A stretch of DNA of 64,000 nucleotides from contig CAZSDK010000021.1 in NCBI GenBank assembly GCA_964605655.1, positions 1 to 64,000 on the forward strand. Reading direction: 5' to 3'. The position numbers and the translations under genes are program-made. The DNA comes from JAKLIX01 sp964605655. Its GTDB lineage: Bacteria > Bacteroidota > Bacteroidia > Bacteroidales > CAIXZF01. Below the pieces are notes generated by a model. That model was not told the DNA's origin. It searched no databases and saw only the letters and a list, made by a program, of their open reading frames with translations. Below are positions 51,354 through 61,407 of the stretch, in pieces; position 1 is the stretch's first letter, and each line of letters starts with the position of its first letter.

Positions 51354-54300
51354 ATGAAATTAAAATCTTTACTCAGCCTGTTGATTCTGATCTTCACCAT
51401 GAGCGGAACCTTCATTTTCGGCCAGACACAGTATCATTACCAGGACAACTGGGGGCAGGCCGGTCTTACGGTGATCAGCCAGAGCTCCGAAGGGATTGAA
51501 TTGGTCTATTCCGTCTCCGATTTTTCCCTCGAACCAGTCAGCATCAATGGAAAGATGATGTCATCCATCGGCTTGAAAGGTATTTTCCTTCCCAACAATG
51601 CCGGTGCACCTAATGTACCCGGGGTTTCAAATTATATTGCCATCCCCCAGTCGGCCACAGCCAGCATTGAGATTCTGGACATGCGGACTGAGACTATCCA
51701 GGACGTTGATCTGGGCCCGGCTCCCAGGATTCCCAAAGAGACGGAAGATGGCTTGGAATATCCTGTAAATGAGGAGATCTACTCAAATAATGCCTTTTAT
51801 CCTTCACAGCCGGCACTCATCTCCACTCCCTCTAAAATGAGAGGTGTGGATGTAGTTATGCTGGGCATCTCTCCTTTTCAATACAACCCGGTGACCAAAG
51901 AACTCACAGTGTATAAAGACCTGAGAATCAAAGTTCATTTTTCAGGTGGCAATGGTCATTTCGGGGAGGATCGGCTGAGAAGCCGCTGGACTGATCCTAT
52001 GCTCAGTGACCTCATTTTGAATTACGATCAGCTGGGTAAAGTCAACTACAACAAATCGAATGTAAACACCGATGATGTGGGTTATGAATACCTGATCATC
52101 GTGCCCAACGATGCCTATTTCAGTGTTTGGGCTGACAGTATCAAGAAGTTCCGCACGGAACAGGGAATTCTTACCGGCATCAAAACCCTTAACGAGGTTG
52201 GAGGCAGCAGCACAACGGTCATCGAAAGTTATATCGATAATGCCTATAACACCTGGACGATACCACCGGTAGCGATCCTGCTTATCGGTGATTACGGCAG
52301 TGATCCTGCCAATACGATGAACTCTCCCATCTGGGATGGTTATTGTGTTTCAGACAATATCCTGGGTGATGTGGACGGCGATGATCTGCCTGACATCGTG
52401 ATGGCCAGGATGACGGCACAGAATGAGCAACAGTTGCAACTTATGGTCAGGAAATTTATTGACTATGAAAGGAATCCTCCCACCAGTGCCGATTTTTATG
52501 CCCATCCAATCACGGCATTGGGGTGGCAGACGGAAAGATGGTTCCAGCTATGCAGCAGCGTGATAGGAGGGTTCTGGCAGAATGCCCTTGGAAAGACTCC
52601 TGTCAGGATCAATGCTGTATATATCGGGGATCCCAGTGTTGATCCCTGGTCTACGGCAACCAACACCACGGATGTGGTAAACTTTTTTGGTCCCACCGGA
52701 CTGGGTTATATCCCTGCCACCCCTCAGGGGCTCTCAGGCTGGACCGGTGGAAATGCCAGCCAAGTTAACGATGCACTCAACGAAGGATCTTTCATGCTGC
52801 AGCACAGAGATCATGGAGGAGAAGACGGATGGGGAGAACCAGCTTACCTGAACGGAGATATTGACGGCCTCACCAACACCGACCTCAGTTACATCATGTC
52901 AGTGAATTGTCTTACAGGCAAGTACAACTCACCTATGGAGGTTTTTGCAGAGAAATTCCACAGGTACACGTATAATGGTCAGCCTTCCGGTGCCCTGGGC
53001 ATTCTGGCTGCCTCGGAAACCTCTTATTCCTTTGTGAATGATGCCTATATCTGGGGGGTTTACGACAACATGTGGCCTGAGTTCATGCCGACCTTCAGCA
53101 GTACCCCTGCAGAAAGAGGTATTCTTCCGGCCTTCGGCAATGCTGCCGGCAAGTTTTTCCTCGAGCAGTCGAGTTGGCCATACAATACCACGGAAAAAGA
53201 AGTCACCTATAACCTCTTCCACCACCATGGGGATGCCTTTCTCACGGTCTATTCTGAAGTGCCTCAACTTCTCACTGTGGTCCACAACCCTACCATCTTC
53301 ATAGGAGAAACATCTTTCACCGTTACAGCCAATACAGGATCACTGATCTGTCTGTCGCTCAATGGAGAGATCCTTGGTACAGGAACAGGAACAGGAGGAC
53401 CGGTCTCCATTAATATTCCGGGCACCCAGCTCCCTCCTGACCAGATCAAGGTGGTGGTCAACCTGCAGAATTATTACCGCTACGAAGGTTATGTGTCCGT
53501 GATACCCCCCACCGGTCCTTATGTTGTCAAAGAAAGCTACAACCTGGTCGATAATACGGGGAACAACAATGGCCTGATGGACTATGGGGAAAACAACACT
53601 CTTGATTTTACAGTAAAAAATGTGGGTGTGATACAGGCTGACAATGTTACCTCCACCTTGTCCACAACAGACACCTATGTGACCATTCTGACCAATACAG
53701 CAAGCTTCGGCAATATCGCCGCCGGACAAACCAGTACCCTACCCGGTGCTTTTTCCTGGACTGTTGCCAATGACATCCCCGACAACCACCAGGTCAATTT
53801 CAGTGTTTCCTCCACGAACGGGACCGATGTCTGGATGAGTTATTTTTCCATCAAAGGTCATGCTCCTACCATTGGCTACAAACAGTTTACTATTTCCGAT
53901 CCGACAGGTAACAACAACGGCAAGATTGATCCGGGTGAGACCGTATCTCTTATAGTGACCATCAAGAACACCGGCTCCTCTGCGGCCAGCAACATCAGTG
54001 GATTGCTTTCATCCACCGATCCCTTTATCACCGTGAACAGCACTTCCCAGGGTTTTGGCGACGCCAACCCCGGAGCTATGGTGGCAGCAACCTTCAGCAT
54101 AACGGCCGACGGGCTGACACCGGCAGGGCATATGGCCGCTTTCGACATTCAGCTCACAGCAGACCTGGGGATAACAGGTTCAGGAAGCTTCAATGCCGTC
54201 ATCGGACAAGTACCCGTGCTGATCGTTGACCTGGACCCAGACCATAATTCAGGGACCAGCATGCAGACTACCATTCAGAACCTGGGGATTGCTTCCAATT

Positions 54301-55847
54301 ATGTCACTTCCTTCCCCACAGACCTGGGCACGTACTCCAGCATTTTCGTTTGTCTGGGCATCTACTCAACAAATGCCGTACTATCTTCTTCCGACGGACA
54401 GTCGCTGGCGACCTATCTGGACAATGGCGGACGGCTGTATATGGAAGGTGGTGATACCTGGAAATACGATCCACAGACACCTGTTCACAGCTACTTTAAT
54501 ATTCTCGGTGAAACAGATGGATCCGGTGATCTGAGTACTCTTAACGGACAGGCAAGCACCTTTACCGAGGGAATGTCTTTCTCCTATAACGGTGGTAACA
54601 GTTATATTGACCACATCAGTCCGATGTCAGGAACCAATGCTTTCAGGATCTTCCAGAATCAGAGCCCAGCCTATGGAAGCGGTGTTGCTTATGATGGAGA
54701 TACCTATAAGACCGTGGGTTGTTCCCACGAGTTTGGAGGGCTCATCGACGGAGCTTTACCCTCCACCAGGGAGAACCTGATGTTCGAATATCTTACTTTC
54801 TTTGGTATCATTCCGCAAGCCCTGGCTGCCAATTTCAACGCACAGGCCACCCAGGTTTGTGAAGGTGGTATCATTACCTTCCACGATCTTTCCGATGGTA
54901 TCCCCATCAGCTGGAACTGGAGTTTCCCTGGCGGGACTCCTTCCTCTTCAACGGATCAGAATCCACAAGTCACTTATCAGGTGAGTGGAAATTATGATGT
55001 TACACTCATTGTAAGTGATGGTGTTGATTATGATACCCTTACACAGACCAATTACATCACAGTATCTGTTCTTCCTTTGGCTGCCAATACCCCATCGGGT
55101 CCGGCAATTGTTTGTAACAATGCTGCTGCAACTACCTATACCACTGTTCCGTTGAGTGGAGCGTTGTCATACGTGTGGACTCTGTTACCATCAGCAGCAG
55201 GGACAGTTACAGGCACCACGCAGAATGCAGTAGTATTTTTCAACAGCAGTTATACAGGACCTGCGACCCTTATAGTGAATGCTGTCAATATCTGCGGCCA
55301 GGGGCCTGCTTCATCACCCTGGACGATTAATGTCATGGCGGCTCCCACTGTGACCTTACAGAATTTCTCGAATGTATGCGTTTATTGGCCTTCGTTTACC
55401 CTCAGCGGAGGGTCACCGGCCGGAGGGACCTATAGCGGGACAGGAGTAAGTGGCGGGATGTTCAATCCTGCTCAGGCTGCTCTTGGTTATAATTACATCA
55501 CCTATAATTATAGTGATCCCAATAACTGCTCTTCTTCAGCAACAAAAACAATTTATGTGGATGCCTGTTCCGGGATAGCTGATAACCCTGGAATGACTAT
55601 GAATGCTGAAGTTTACCCCAACCCGGGTACCACCGATTTTCATGTTCATGTATGGGGATTATTGGGAAAAAAGACAGTAATGAGTGTCAAGAACATTCTT
55701 GGGCAGGATGTTTACACTGTTTCAGAGGAAGTAAGCCTGGGTGAAAAGATCTGGAATATTGATTGCAGTGGCTGGTCAACAGGTATCTATTATCTTATCA
55801 TTGAGAACCAGGGAAAGAAGATAAATCGGAAGATTCTGGTTGAATAA
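51354..55847 (+). CDS. Large C25 peptidase with CARDB-like, amidotransferase-like and PKD parts, T9SS sorting domain
   Basis: 1497 residues from the ATG at 51354 (TTG at 51336 possible). Signal peptide 1-24, propeptide to about 230, C25 domain about 235-620 with His487 (HRDHGGEDG) and Cys519 (SVNCLTGKYN), 32 apart as in gingipains and unlike the 37 of the two upstream enzymes. Two CARDB-like repeats follow (DNTGNNNGLMDYGEN, DPTGNNNGKIDPGET; about 715-940). A Rossmann-type, class I amidotransferase-like domain follows (VPVLIVDLDPDHNSG ... LDNGGRLYMEGGD; about 955-1155). Then a PKD domain (SWNWSFPGGTPSSSTDQNP) and Ig-like repeats. The tail is a T9SS sorting domain (AEVYPNPGTTDFHV ... KILVE). 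A weak promoter lies in the 79-bp gap before it. Confidence 0.88.
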   Translation: MKLKSLLSLLILIFTMSGTFIFGQTQYHYQDNWGQAGLTVISQSSEGIELVYSVSDFSLEPVSINGKMMSSIGLKGIFLPNNAGAPNVPGVSNYIAIPQSATASIEILDMRTETIQDVDLGPAPRIPKETEDGLEYPVNEEIYSNNAFYPSQPALISTPSKMRGVDVVMLGISPFQYNPVTKELTVYKDLRIKVHFSGGNGHFGEDRLRSRWTDPMLSDLILNYDQLGKVNYNKSNVNTDDVGYEYLIIVPNDAYFSVWADSIKKFRTEQGILTGIKTLNEVGGSSTTVIESYIDNAYNTWTIPPVAILLIGDYGSDPANTMNSPIWDGYCVSDNILGDVDGDDLPDIVMARMTAQNEQQLQLMVRKFIDYERNPPTSADFYAHPITALGWQTERWFQLCSSVIGGFWQNALGKTPVRINAVYIGDPSVDPWSTATNTTDVVNFFGPTGLGYIPATPQGLSGWTGGNASQVNDALNEGSFMLQHRDHGGEDGWGEPAYLNGDIDGLTNTDLSYIMSVNCLTGKYNSPMEVFAEKFHRYTYNGQPSGALGILAASETSYSFVNDAYIWGVYDNMWPEFMPTFSSTPAERGILPAFGNAAGKFFLEQSSWPYNTTEKEVTYNLFHHHGDAFLTVYSEVPQLLTVVHNPTIFIGETSFTVTANTGSLICLSLNGEILGTGTGTGGPVSINIPGTQLPPDQIKVVVNLQNYYRYEGYVSVIPPTGPYVVKESYNLVDNTGNNNGLMDYGENNTLDFTVKNVGVIQADNVTSTLSTTDTYVTILTNTASFGNIAAGQTSTLPGAFSWTVANDIPDNHQVNFSVSSTNGTDVWMSYFSIKGHAPTIGYKQFTISDPTGNNNGKIDPGETVSLIVTIKNTGSSAASNISGLLSSTDPFITVNSTSQGFGDANPGAMVAATFSITADGLTPAGHMAAFDIQLTADLGITGSGSFNAVIGQVPVLIVDLDPDHNSGTSMQTTIQNLGIASNYVTSFPTDLGTYSSIFVCLGIYSTNAVLSSSDGQSLATYLDNGGRLYMEGGDTWKYDPQTPVHSYFNILGETDGSGDLSTLNGQASTFTEGMSFSYNGGNSYIDHISPMSGTNAFRIFQNQSPAYGSGVAYDGDTYKTVGCSHEFGGLIDGALPSTRENLMFEYLTFFGIIPQALAANFNAQATQVCEGGIITFHDLSDGIPISWNWSFPGGTPSSSTDQNPQVTYQVSGNYDVTLIVSDGVDYDTLTQTNYITVSVLPLAANTPSGPAIVCNNAAATTYTTVPLSGALSYVWTLLPSAAGTVTGTTQNAVVFFNSSYTGPATLIVNAVNICGQGPASSPWTINVMAAPTVTLQNFSNVCVYWPSFTLSGGSPAGGTYSGTGVSGGMFNPAQAALGYNYITYNYSDPNNCSSSATKTIYVDACSGIADNPGMTMNAEVYPNPGTTDFHVHVWGLLGKKTVMSVKNILGQDVYTVSEEVSLGEKIWNIDCSGWSTGIYYLIIENQGKKINRKILVE

Positions 55848-55894
55848 AAAAATACTTTTGGTGGCCTGGGTGCAAGGCTAACATTGGATTTGAT

Positions 55895-55955
55895 GCAAAC
55901 AGGATCTCAGATTTTCAGGGATCCTGTTTGCGTTTATCCGGAATCGGATAAACGC
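55895..55955. terminator. Two abutting perfect hairpins
   Basis: Stem 1: 55895-55906 with 55920-55931 (GCAAACAGGATC, 12 bp). Stem 2: 55930-55940 with 55945-55955 (GCGTTTATCCG, 11 bp, GAAT loop). They share two nucleotides at 55930-55931, so both cannot be complete at once. They lie 48 nt after the C25 stop codon. No T-run follows. Confidence 0.55.
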
Positions 55956-56031
55956 ATATACTTTCACTCACAGAGGCTCCCTATCAATAGAAGTTGACAG
56001 CATCCCTGTAGGTCTGTTGTTTTGTTTTATC

Positions 56032-56039
56032 TAATTTTG
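56032..56039 (+). promoter_or_regulatory. Promoter -7 box of the M6 protease gene
   Basis: TAATTTTG matches TAnnTTTG and lies 27 nt before the ATG, so the M6 gene probably has its own promoter after the hairpins at 55895-55955. Confidence 0.5.
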
Positions 56040-56065
56040 CTCTGTATTATGAAAATCGATCGTTT

Positions 56066-59000
56066 ATGAGAATTTTTACTCTGTTTGCCAGATTACTCTT
56101 CATCATGCTATTGGCAGTTTCTGCAAATGTTGATGCCGCTTTTCTGAGGAATATCCCCATCATTCTTACACAACCAAATGGAAACCAAATACATGCATTT
56201 ACATCTGGTGATGAATATTATCAGTGGATCCATGATGCCAACGATTTTACAATAATAATTAACAAAGAGACCCATTACTATGTGTATGCCAAACTTTTAG
56301 ATGGGTCCCTGGTTCCTACTCCTTATATCGTCGGTCAGAAAAATCCGGCTTCAGCAGGTTTGACTCCGGGTCAGAACATTCCTGAGTGGAAGTACAAGAT
56401 GCTGCGCGACGCCGTGGAGTCCATCACCCCCAAAAAACCAGCCGTTATTCCTGACTTTGGACCCTCCGATGTCAGCGGCAATGTCAATAATCTGGTTGTG
56501 TTTATCAGATTCAGTGACCAGACAGAGTTCCCTTCTTCCTTGACTTACTATAGCAATATGTTTAACTCCACCACAACTGGTGATAATTCCATGTATAACT
56601 ATTTTAATGAAGTATCATACAATCAATTGTTTATCAACTCCACCTTTTATCCTACTCCGTCAGGATCAGTCATTGTATCATACCAGGATACTCATCCCAG
56701 AAGTTACTATATGCCTTATGATGAGACCACCAACCCGGAAGGATATTCCGATGCCAATAAAACGAGCCGTGAGCATACGTTGCTTGCCAATGCCATAGCC
56801 TTTGTGGCTTCTATGGTGCCTGCCGGACTGAACCTGGATTTTGACAATGATGGTTATGTAGACAATGTTTGTTTCATCGTGAGAGGAGCTACTACCGCAT
56901 GGAATACGCTGCTCTGGCCTCATCGATGGGCTTTATTTAGTCAGACGGTCAGCATTAACGGAAAGCAGGTATGGGATTACAATCTTCAGCTCGAAGATTT
57001 TATCAGCAGTTCCGGCAACGGAGTTTTGTGCCATGAGATGTCCCATACCTTCAGTTTCCCCGACTTGTATCACTATAGCGACAACGGGATCAGTCCTGTT
57101 GGCTCCTGGGATGTCATGGAATCGACCTCTAACCCTCCTCAGCATATGGGAGCTTATATGAAGTACAAATACACCAGTTGGGCGACCATTCCAACCATCA
57201 CTTCATCTGGCACTTATACCCTTAATCCTCTGACTTCCTCCACCAACAATGCCTATAAGCTGGCCTCTCTTAATTCCACAACAGAGTTTTTTGTTTTTGA
57301 ATACAGGAAAAAAGCAGGGACCTTTGAAAACAGCCTCCCTGGTTCGGGCTTACTCATATACAGGATCAACACCCTAGCAGGCGATGGAAATGCCGATGGC
57401 CCTCCTGATGAGATTTATCTTTACCGACCCTATGGTACCCTTAATGTGAACGGGAATCCAAACCAGGCGTATTTCAGTAATAGTTCAGGAAGGACGGAAT
57501 TCAACAACACCACCAATCCAAACGACTTCCTGTCAGATAGTGTTACCCTTGGAGATATTGATGTTTCCAATGTCACTACTGCCGGTACCACCATCTCCTT
57601 CACTGTCAGCATCGGCAGTGTAGCCAATTTTACTGCCGACAAAACCAATACCTGTACTAATGAAACCGTTGGATTTCTGGATCAGTCGATTGGTGGCCCG
57701 ACCTCCTGGAGTTGGAGTTTTTCTCCCTCGACAGTGTCTTATCAAAATGGCTCCTCCTCCTCCTCACAAAACCCACAAGTTAAATTCACAGCGGCAGGCA
57801 TTTATTCGGTTTCTTTGACCATCAACGGGCCAGGCGGATCCAACACCAAGACCAGGAACAACTACATCCAGGTTCAGGCAACAGGAACACCTCCCTTCAC
57901 CGACAATTTTGAGTCCGGAAGTTTTTCTACCAACAACTGGACCGTGGTCAATCCAGATGATTCGGTTACATGGAATATCTATACCGGTGCCGGTGGCAAC
58001 GGAAGCTCCACCAAAAGTGCCTATATGAATTTCTATAACTATCCTGCCTATCCCCAGACGGATGAAATAATAATGCCTGCAGTGAGTCTGGAAGGTATGG
58101 TCTCTGCCATGCTCACCTTTAAGGTAGCTTATCGTCCTTATAATGCCACTTTTCATGACACTCTTAAGGTCATCATCTCTAATGATTGTGGCGCAACCTA
58201 TAGTAATATTGTCTACTCAAAGACAGGAACCGCACTTGCCACCGGACCTGCCGTGAGTTACGAATTTATTCCCTCCGCTTCCGGTGACTGGAGAACCGAA
58301 TCCATCAGTCTGTTACCCTATCTTGGTTCCAATATCCGGATTAAATTCCAGGCGATCAATGGATACGGGAATAATCTGTTTATCGATGATATTAGCCTGA
58401 CCGGGACGGCACCCGTCATCGCCGACTTTTCAGGTACTCCAACCACTTTGTGCCAGGGCTCCACCGTTCAGTTTACCGACCTCACCATAGGAGCACCTAC
58501 CTCCTGGTACTGGGTCTTTGGCGATGGTCAGACTTCCTTGCTTCAAAATCCTTCTCATACTTACAACGTGGCAGGGAATTTTACCGTAAGTCTTACTGCA
58601 ACCAAGGCTGGATACTCCAACACCAAAACAAAGACAAACTATATAACCGTCAATCCGTCGGTCCCTGTTACAGTTTCTGTAAGTCAGTCACCTCCCGGCA
58701 GCATCTGTCAGGGGGCCAGTGTCACCTTTACAGCCACAGTGACCAACGGAGGAACCAACCCGATTTATCAGTGGAAACGAAATGGTACTAATGCAGGGAC
58801 CAACTCCCCGACTTATGAGGTCTCGAACCTTACAAACGGGGAAGTGATCGCCTGCCAGGTGACCTCAAATGTGAGTTGTCCTGCCAGTAATCCTGTGACT
58901 TCCAGCCCCATAACAGTAACTGTACTACCGACTGTTTCTGCATCCCTGAGCATCGCAGCCTCCCCATCGATTGTCGTATGCAGCGGCACCACGGTCACCT

Positions 59001-61390
59001 TCACAGCTACTCCAGGCAACGGAGGCAGCAGTCCCTCCTTCCAGTGGCAGAAAAACGGTGTGAATGTGGGAAATAATTCCACATCCTATGTTACCAACCA
59101 ACTGGTCAATGGAGATGTGATCCAATGCACCATGATTTCAAACCAGGCTTGCGTGCTCAATAACCCTGTTGCGGCTGTACCCGTTGTGATGACGGTCAAC
59201 AATTACGTTACTCCTACCATTTCTATCTCAGCTTCACCCTCTTCTTCTATCTGCACAGGGACCTCAGTCACTTTCTCTGCCACACCAACCAATGGAGGAA
59301 CATCACCCGTTTACCAGTGGAAACGTAACGGAGTAAATGTTGGAACGAATTCATCGACTTATGTTACCAACACTTTGCAAAACGGAGAGTATATAACCTG
59401 TCAGCTTACCTCCAGCTTACCTTGTGTCAATGTCAACCCGGTGAATTCAAACCCTATTGTCATGATTGTGAACAACCCGGTTACCGTGAGTGTCAGCATT
59501 TCCGCCGATCCCGGGACCACTATCTGTCAGGGGCAGACTGTGGTGTTTTCTTCCAATGTGACCAATGGAGGGACGAATCCTACATATATCTGGAAAAGAA
59601 ATAATGTCACCGTAGGATTCAATGCCACCTATACCAGTTCCTCCCTGAACAATGGAGATGTGGTCTTTTGCCAGGTGAATTCCAACGCCTCCTGTGTCGT
59701 AGGGAACCCTGCCGTCTCTAACAACCTTGATATGACGGTGCATTCTTACCAGTCCGTATCTGTTACCATTGCTGCCTCACCACCAGGTCCTGTGTGTCAA
59801 GGAACAGAGGTAACGTACTCAGCAACAGTTAATAACGGAGGCAGCAATCCAGGATATCAATGGAAAAGGAACAATGTGACTGTTGGGACTGATCCTGCCT
59901 ATACTGTTTCCGACTTGATGAACGGGGATCAGATCAAATGTGTGGTAACCTCGGATGCACTTTGTGTGACCAATAACCCAGCAACCTCTAATACCCTCAC
60001 GGCAGTCATCCAACCTCCGCCTGCTGTTGACCTGGGTGTAGACACCATTATTCCCGTCAATACGACCCTTATCCTCGACGCAGGGCCAGGGATGTCATCC
60101 TACTTGTGGAATACCGGAGCTACTTCACAGACACTCACCGTCTATACAACTGGGTTATTTTCAGTCACAGTAACCGATGTCATCGGATGTACCGGAAATG
60201 GTAGCATCCAGGTGCAGGTCGGATTCCACAGCCTGGATGGATATCTTACTTACCTGAACACTCCAGCCACTCCGATCGATAATAGTACGGTGTACCTCAA
60301 AATGGGTAGTACTCTTGTTTCTCAGACCATTACTGACGGGCAGGGCTATTTCTCTTTCAACAACCTGGAATATGGCACCTATAAACTCAGTGCTTCCACC
60401 GCGAAAATCTGGGGTGGCGTGAACGCCACCGATGCACTGATCATTATGAAACATTTTGTAGGGATCAGTGTGTTGAATGGATTAAAGAAGATTGCAGGCA
60501 ATGTTGACCTCATCCCGGTGATTAACAGTACTGACGCACTGATGGTCAGCAGGCGTTTCATCGGTTTGATCAGTTCTTTCCCGGTTGGTGACTGGGTGTA
60601 CGATAATCCCAGTGTAGTCATTGACGGTTCTCAGCAGGTGCTTCAAAACCTTAAACTGCTGACCACCGGAGACGTGGATGGGTCTTATGTTCCCACCGCA
60701 AGACTGAAACCGGCGGTAGTACTGATCGAAGGACCTCAGGAAGCCCACCTGAAAGACCGTGAACTTACTATTACACTCTTCTCAGCTCAGAAATTAGAAG
60801 CAGGAGCCATCTCTCTGGTGCTGGAATGTCCTGCGAATTGGGAAGTGACGCAGGTCGAAATGCTGAACTCCGCTGAACCACTGATGTACAATGTCGTCGA
60901 TGGTACCATCCGGATTTCATGGTACCAGATCCAACCCTTAGTCTTTGAAACAGGAGACCCTGTTTTAAAACTATCTTTCCATATTGAGGAGGGTATTGAC
61001 CCAGTCACTGGACTCATTATTACTTCTGAATCAGAGATCAGTGACAGTAACGGTGTGCCTTATGAGCAAGCCGTTTTGTGGCAGCCCAGGATCATTGGTT
61101 CATCATCGGAAGGTGATATCAGCTCCGGCATCTTTCCTAACCCAGTCACCCGGCAAAGTACCGTCTGGTTCACCATGGAAAAGGCAGAGGTGATGAACCT
61201 GATATTGTTGGATGAGCAGGGCAGGGTAGTCAAAACCTTTGCTGATGGAATGTTCCCGGCAGGACACACGCAGTTCGAATGGAATGGAAAAGGAGATCAT
61301 GGCAACATGCTTGCAGCTGGTGTTTATCACCTAAAGGGTATCACCTGCGGCAAGACCATGGTTACCAAGGTTATACTGACAGGAGAATAG
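56066..61390 (+). CDS. Giant M6-family metalloprotease with PKD, Ig-like, dockerin-like and cohesin-like regions and T9SS tail
   Basis: 1774 residues, signal peptide about 1-24. Propeptide and M6 catalytic domain (about 30-510) with zinc motif HEMSH (His323, Glu324, His327) and Met-turn-like GSWDVMES. PKD domains near 520-600 and 788-862 surround a jelly-roll (choice-of-anchor J) domain (FTDNFESGSFSTNNW). Five Ig-like repeats of about 90 residues follow (866-1316; YQWKRN, NGD.I.C). A carboxypeptidase-regulatory-like plus dockerin-like module spans about 1390-1540 (GGVNATDALIIMKHF, VINSTDALMVSRRFI, GDVDGSY). A cohesin-like beta domain spans about 1545-1690 (AGAISLVLECPANWEV). The T9SS sorting domain is about 1695-1774. 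The third zinc-binding region reads HEMSHTFSFPD, with Ser where Gly is usual. Confidence 0.88.
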   Translation: MRIFTLFARLLFIMLLAVSANVDAAFLRNIPIILTQPNGNQIHAFTSGDEYYQWIHDANDFTIIINKETHYYVYAKLLDGSLVPTPYIVGQKNPASAGLTPGQNIPEWKYKMLRDAVESITPKKPAVIPDFGPSDVSGNVNNLVVFIRFSDQTEFPSSLTYYSNMFNSTTTGDNSMYNYFNEVSYNQLFINSTFYPTPSGSVIVSYQDTHPRSYYMPYDETTNPEGYSDANKTSREHTLLANAIAFVASMVPAGLNLDFDNDGYVDNVCFIVRGATTAWNTLLWPHRWALFSQTVSINGKQVWDYNLQLEDFISSSGNGVLCHEMSHTFSFPDLYHYSDNGISPVGSWDVMESTSNPPQHMGAYMKYKYTSWATIPTITSSGTYTLNPLTSSTNNAYKLASLNSTTEFFVFEYRKKAGTFENSLPGSGLLIYRINTLAGDGNADGPPDEIYLYRPYGTLNVNGNPNQAYFSNSSGRTEFNNTTNPNDFLSDSVTLGDIDVSNVTTAGTTISFTVSIGSVANFTADKTNTCTNETVGFLDQSIGGPTSWSWSFSPSTVSYQNGSSSSSQNPQVKFTAAGIYSVSLTINGPGGSNTKTRNNYIQVQATGTPPFTDNFESGSFSTNNWTVVNPDDSVTWNIYTGAGGNGSSTKSAYMNFYNYPAYPQTDEIIMPAVSLEGMVSAMLTFKVAYRPYNATFHDTLKVIISNDCGATYSNIVYSKTGTALATGPAVSYEFIPSASGDWRTESISLLPYLGSNIRIKFQAINGYGNNLFIDDISLTGTAPVIADFSGTPTTLCQGSTVQFTDLTIGAPTSWYWVFGDGQTSLLQNPSHTYNVAGNFTVSLTATKAGYSNTKTKTNYITVNPSVPVTVSVSQSPPGSICQGASVTFTATVTNGGTNPIYQWKRNGTNAGTNSPTYEVSNLTNGEVIACQVTSNVSCPASNPVTSSPITVTVLPTVSASLSIAASPSIVVCSGTTVTFTATPGNGGSSPSFQWQKNGVNVGNNSTSYVTNQLVNGDVIQCTMISNQACVLNNPVAAVPVVMTVNNYVTPTISISASPSSSICTGTSVTFSATPTNGGTSPVYQWKRNGVNVGTNSSTYVTNTLQNGEYITCQLTSSLPCVNVNPVNSNPIVMIVNNPVTVSVSISADPGTTICQGQTVVFSSNVTNGGTNPTYIWKRNNVTVGFNATYTSSSLNNGDVVFCQVNSNASCVVGNPAVSNNLDMTVHSYQSVSVTIAASPPGPVCQGTEVTYSATVNNGGSNPGYQWKRNNVTVGTDPAYTVSDLMNGDQIKCVVTSDALCVTNNPATSNTLTAVIQPPPAVDLGVDTIIPVNTTLILDAGPGMSSYLWNTGATSQTLTVYTTGLFSVTVTDVIGCTGNGSIQVQVGFHSLDGYLTYLNTPATPIDNSTVYLKMGSTLVSQTITDGQGYFSFNNLEYGTYKLSASTAKIWGGVNATDALIIMKHFVGISVLNGLKKIAGNVDLIPVINSTDALMVSRRFIGLISSFPVGDWVYDNPSVVIDGSQQVLQNLKLLTTGDVDGSYVPTARLKPAVVLIEGPQEAHLKDRELTITLFSAQKLEAGAISLVLECPANWEVTQVEMLNSAEPLMYNVVDGTIRISWYQIQPLVFETGDPVLKLSFHIEEGIDPVTGLIITSESEISDSNGVPYEQAVLWQPRIIGSSSEGDISSGIFPNPVTRQSTVWFTMEKAEVMNLILLDEQGRVVKTFADGMFPAGHTQFEWNGKGDHGNMLAAGVYHLKGITCGKTMVTKVILTGE

Positions 61391-61407
61391 GACCTCGCCG
61401 GTTTTTT

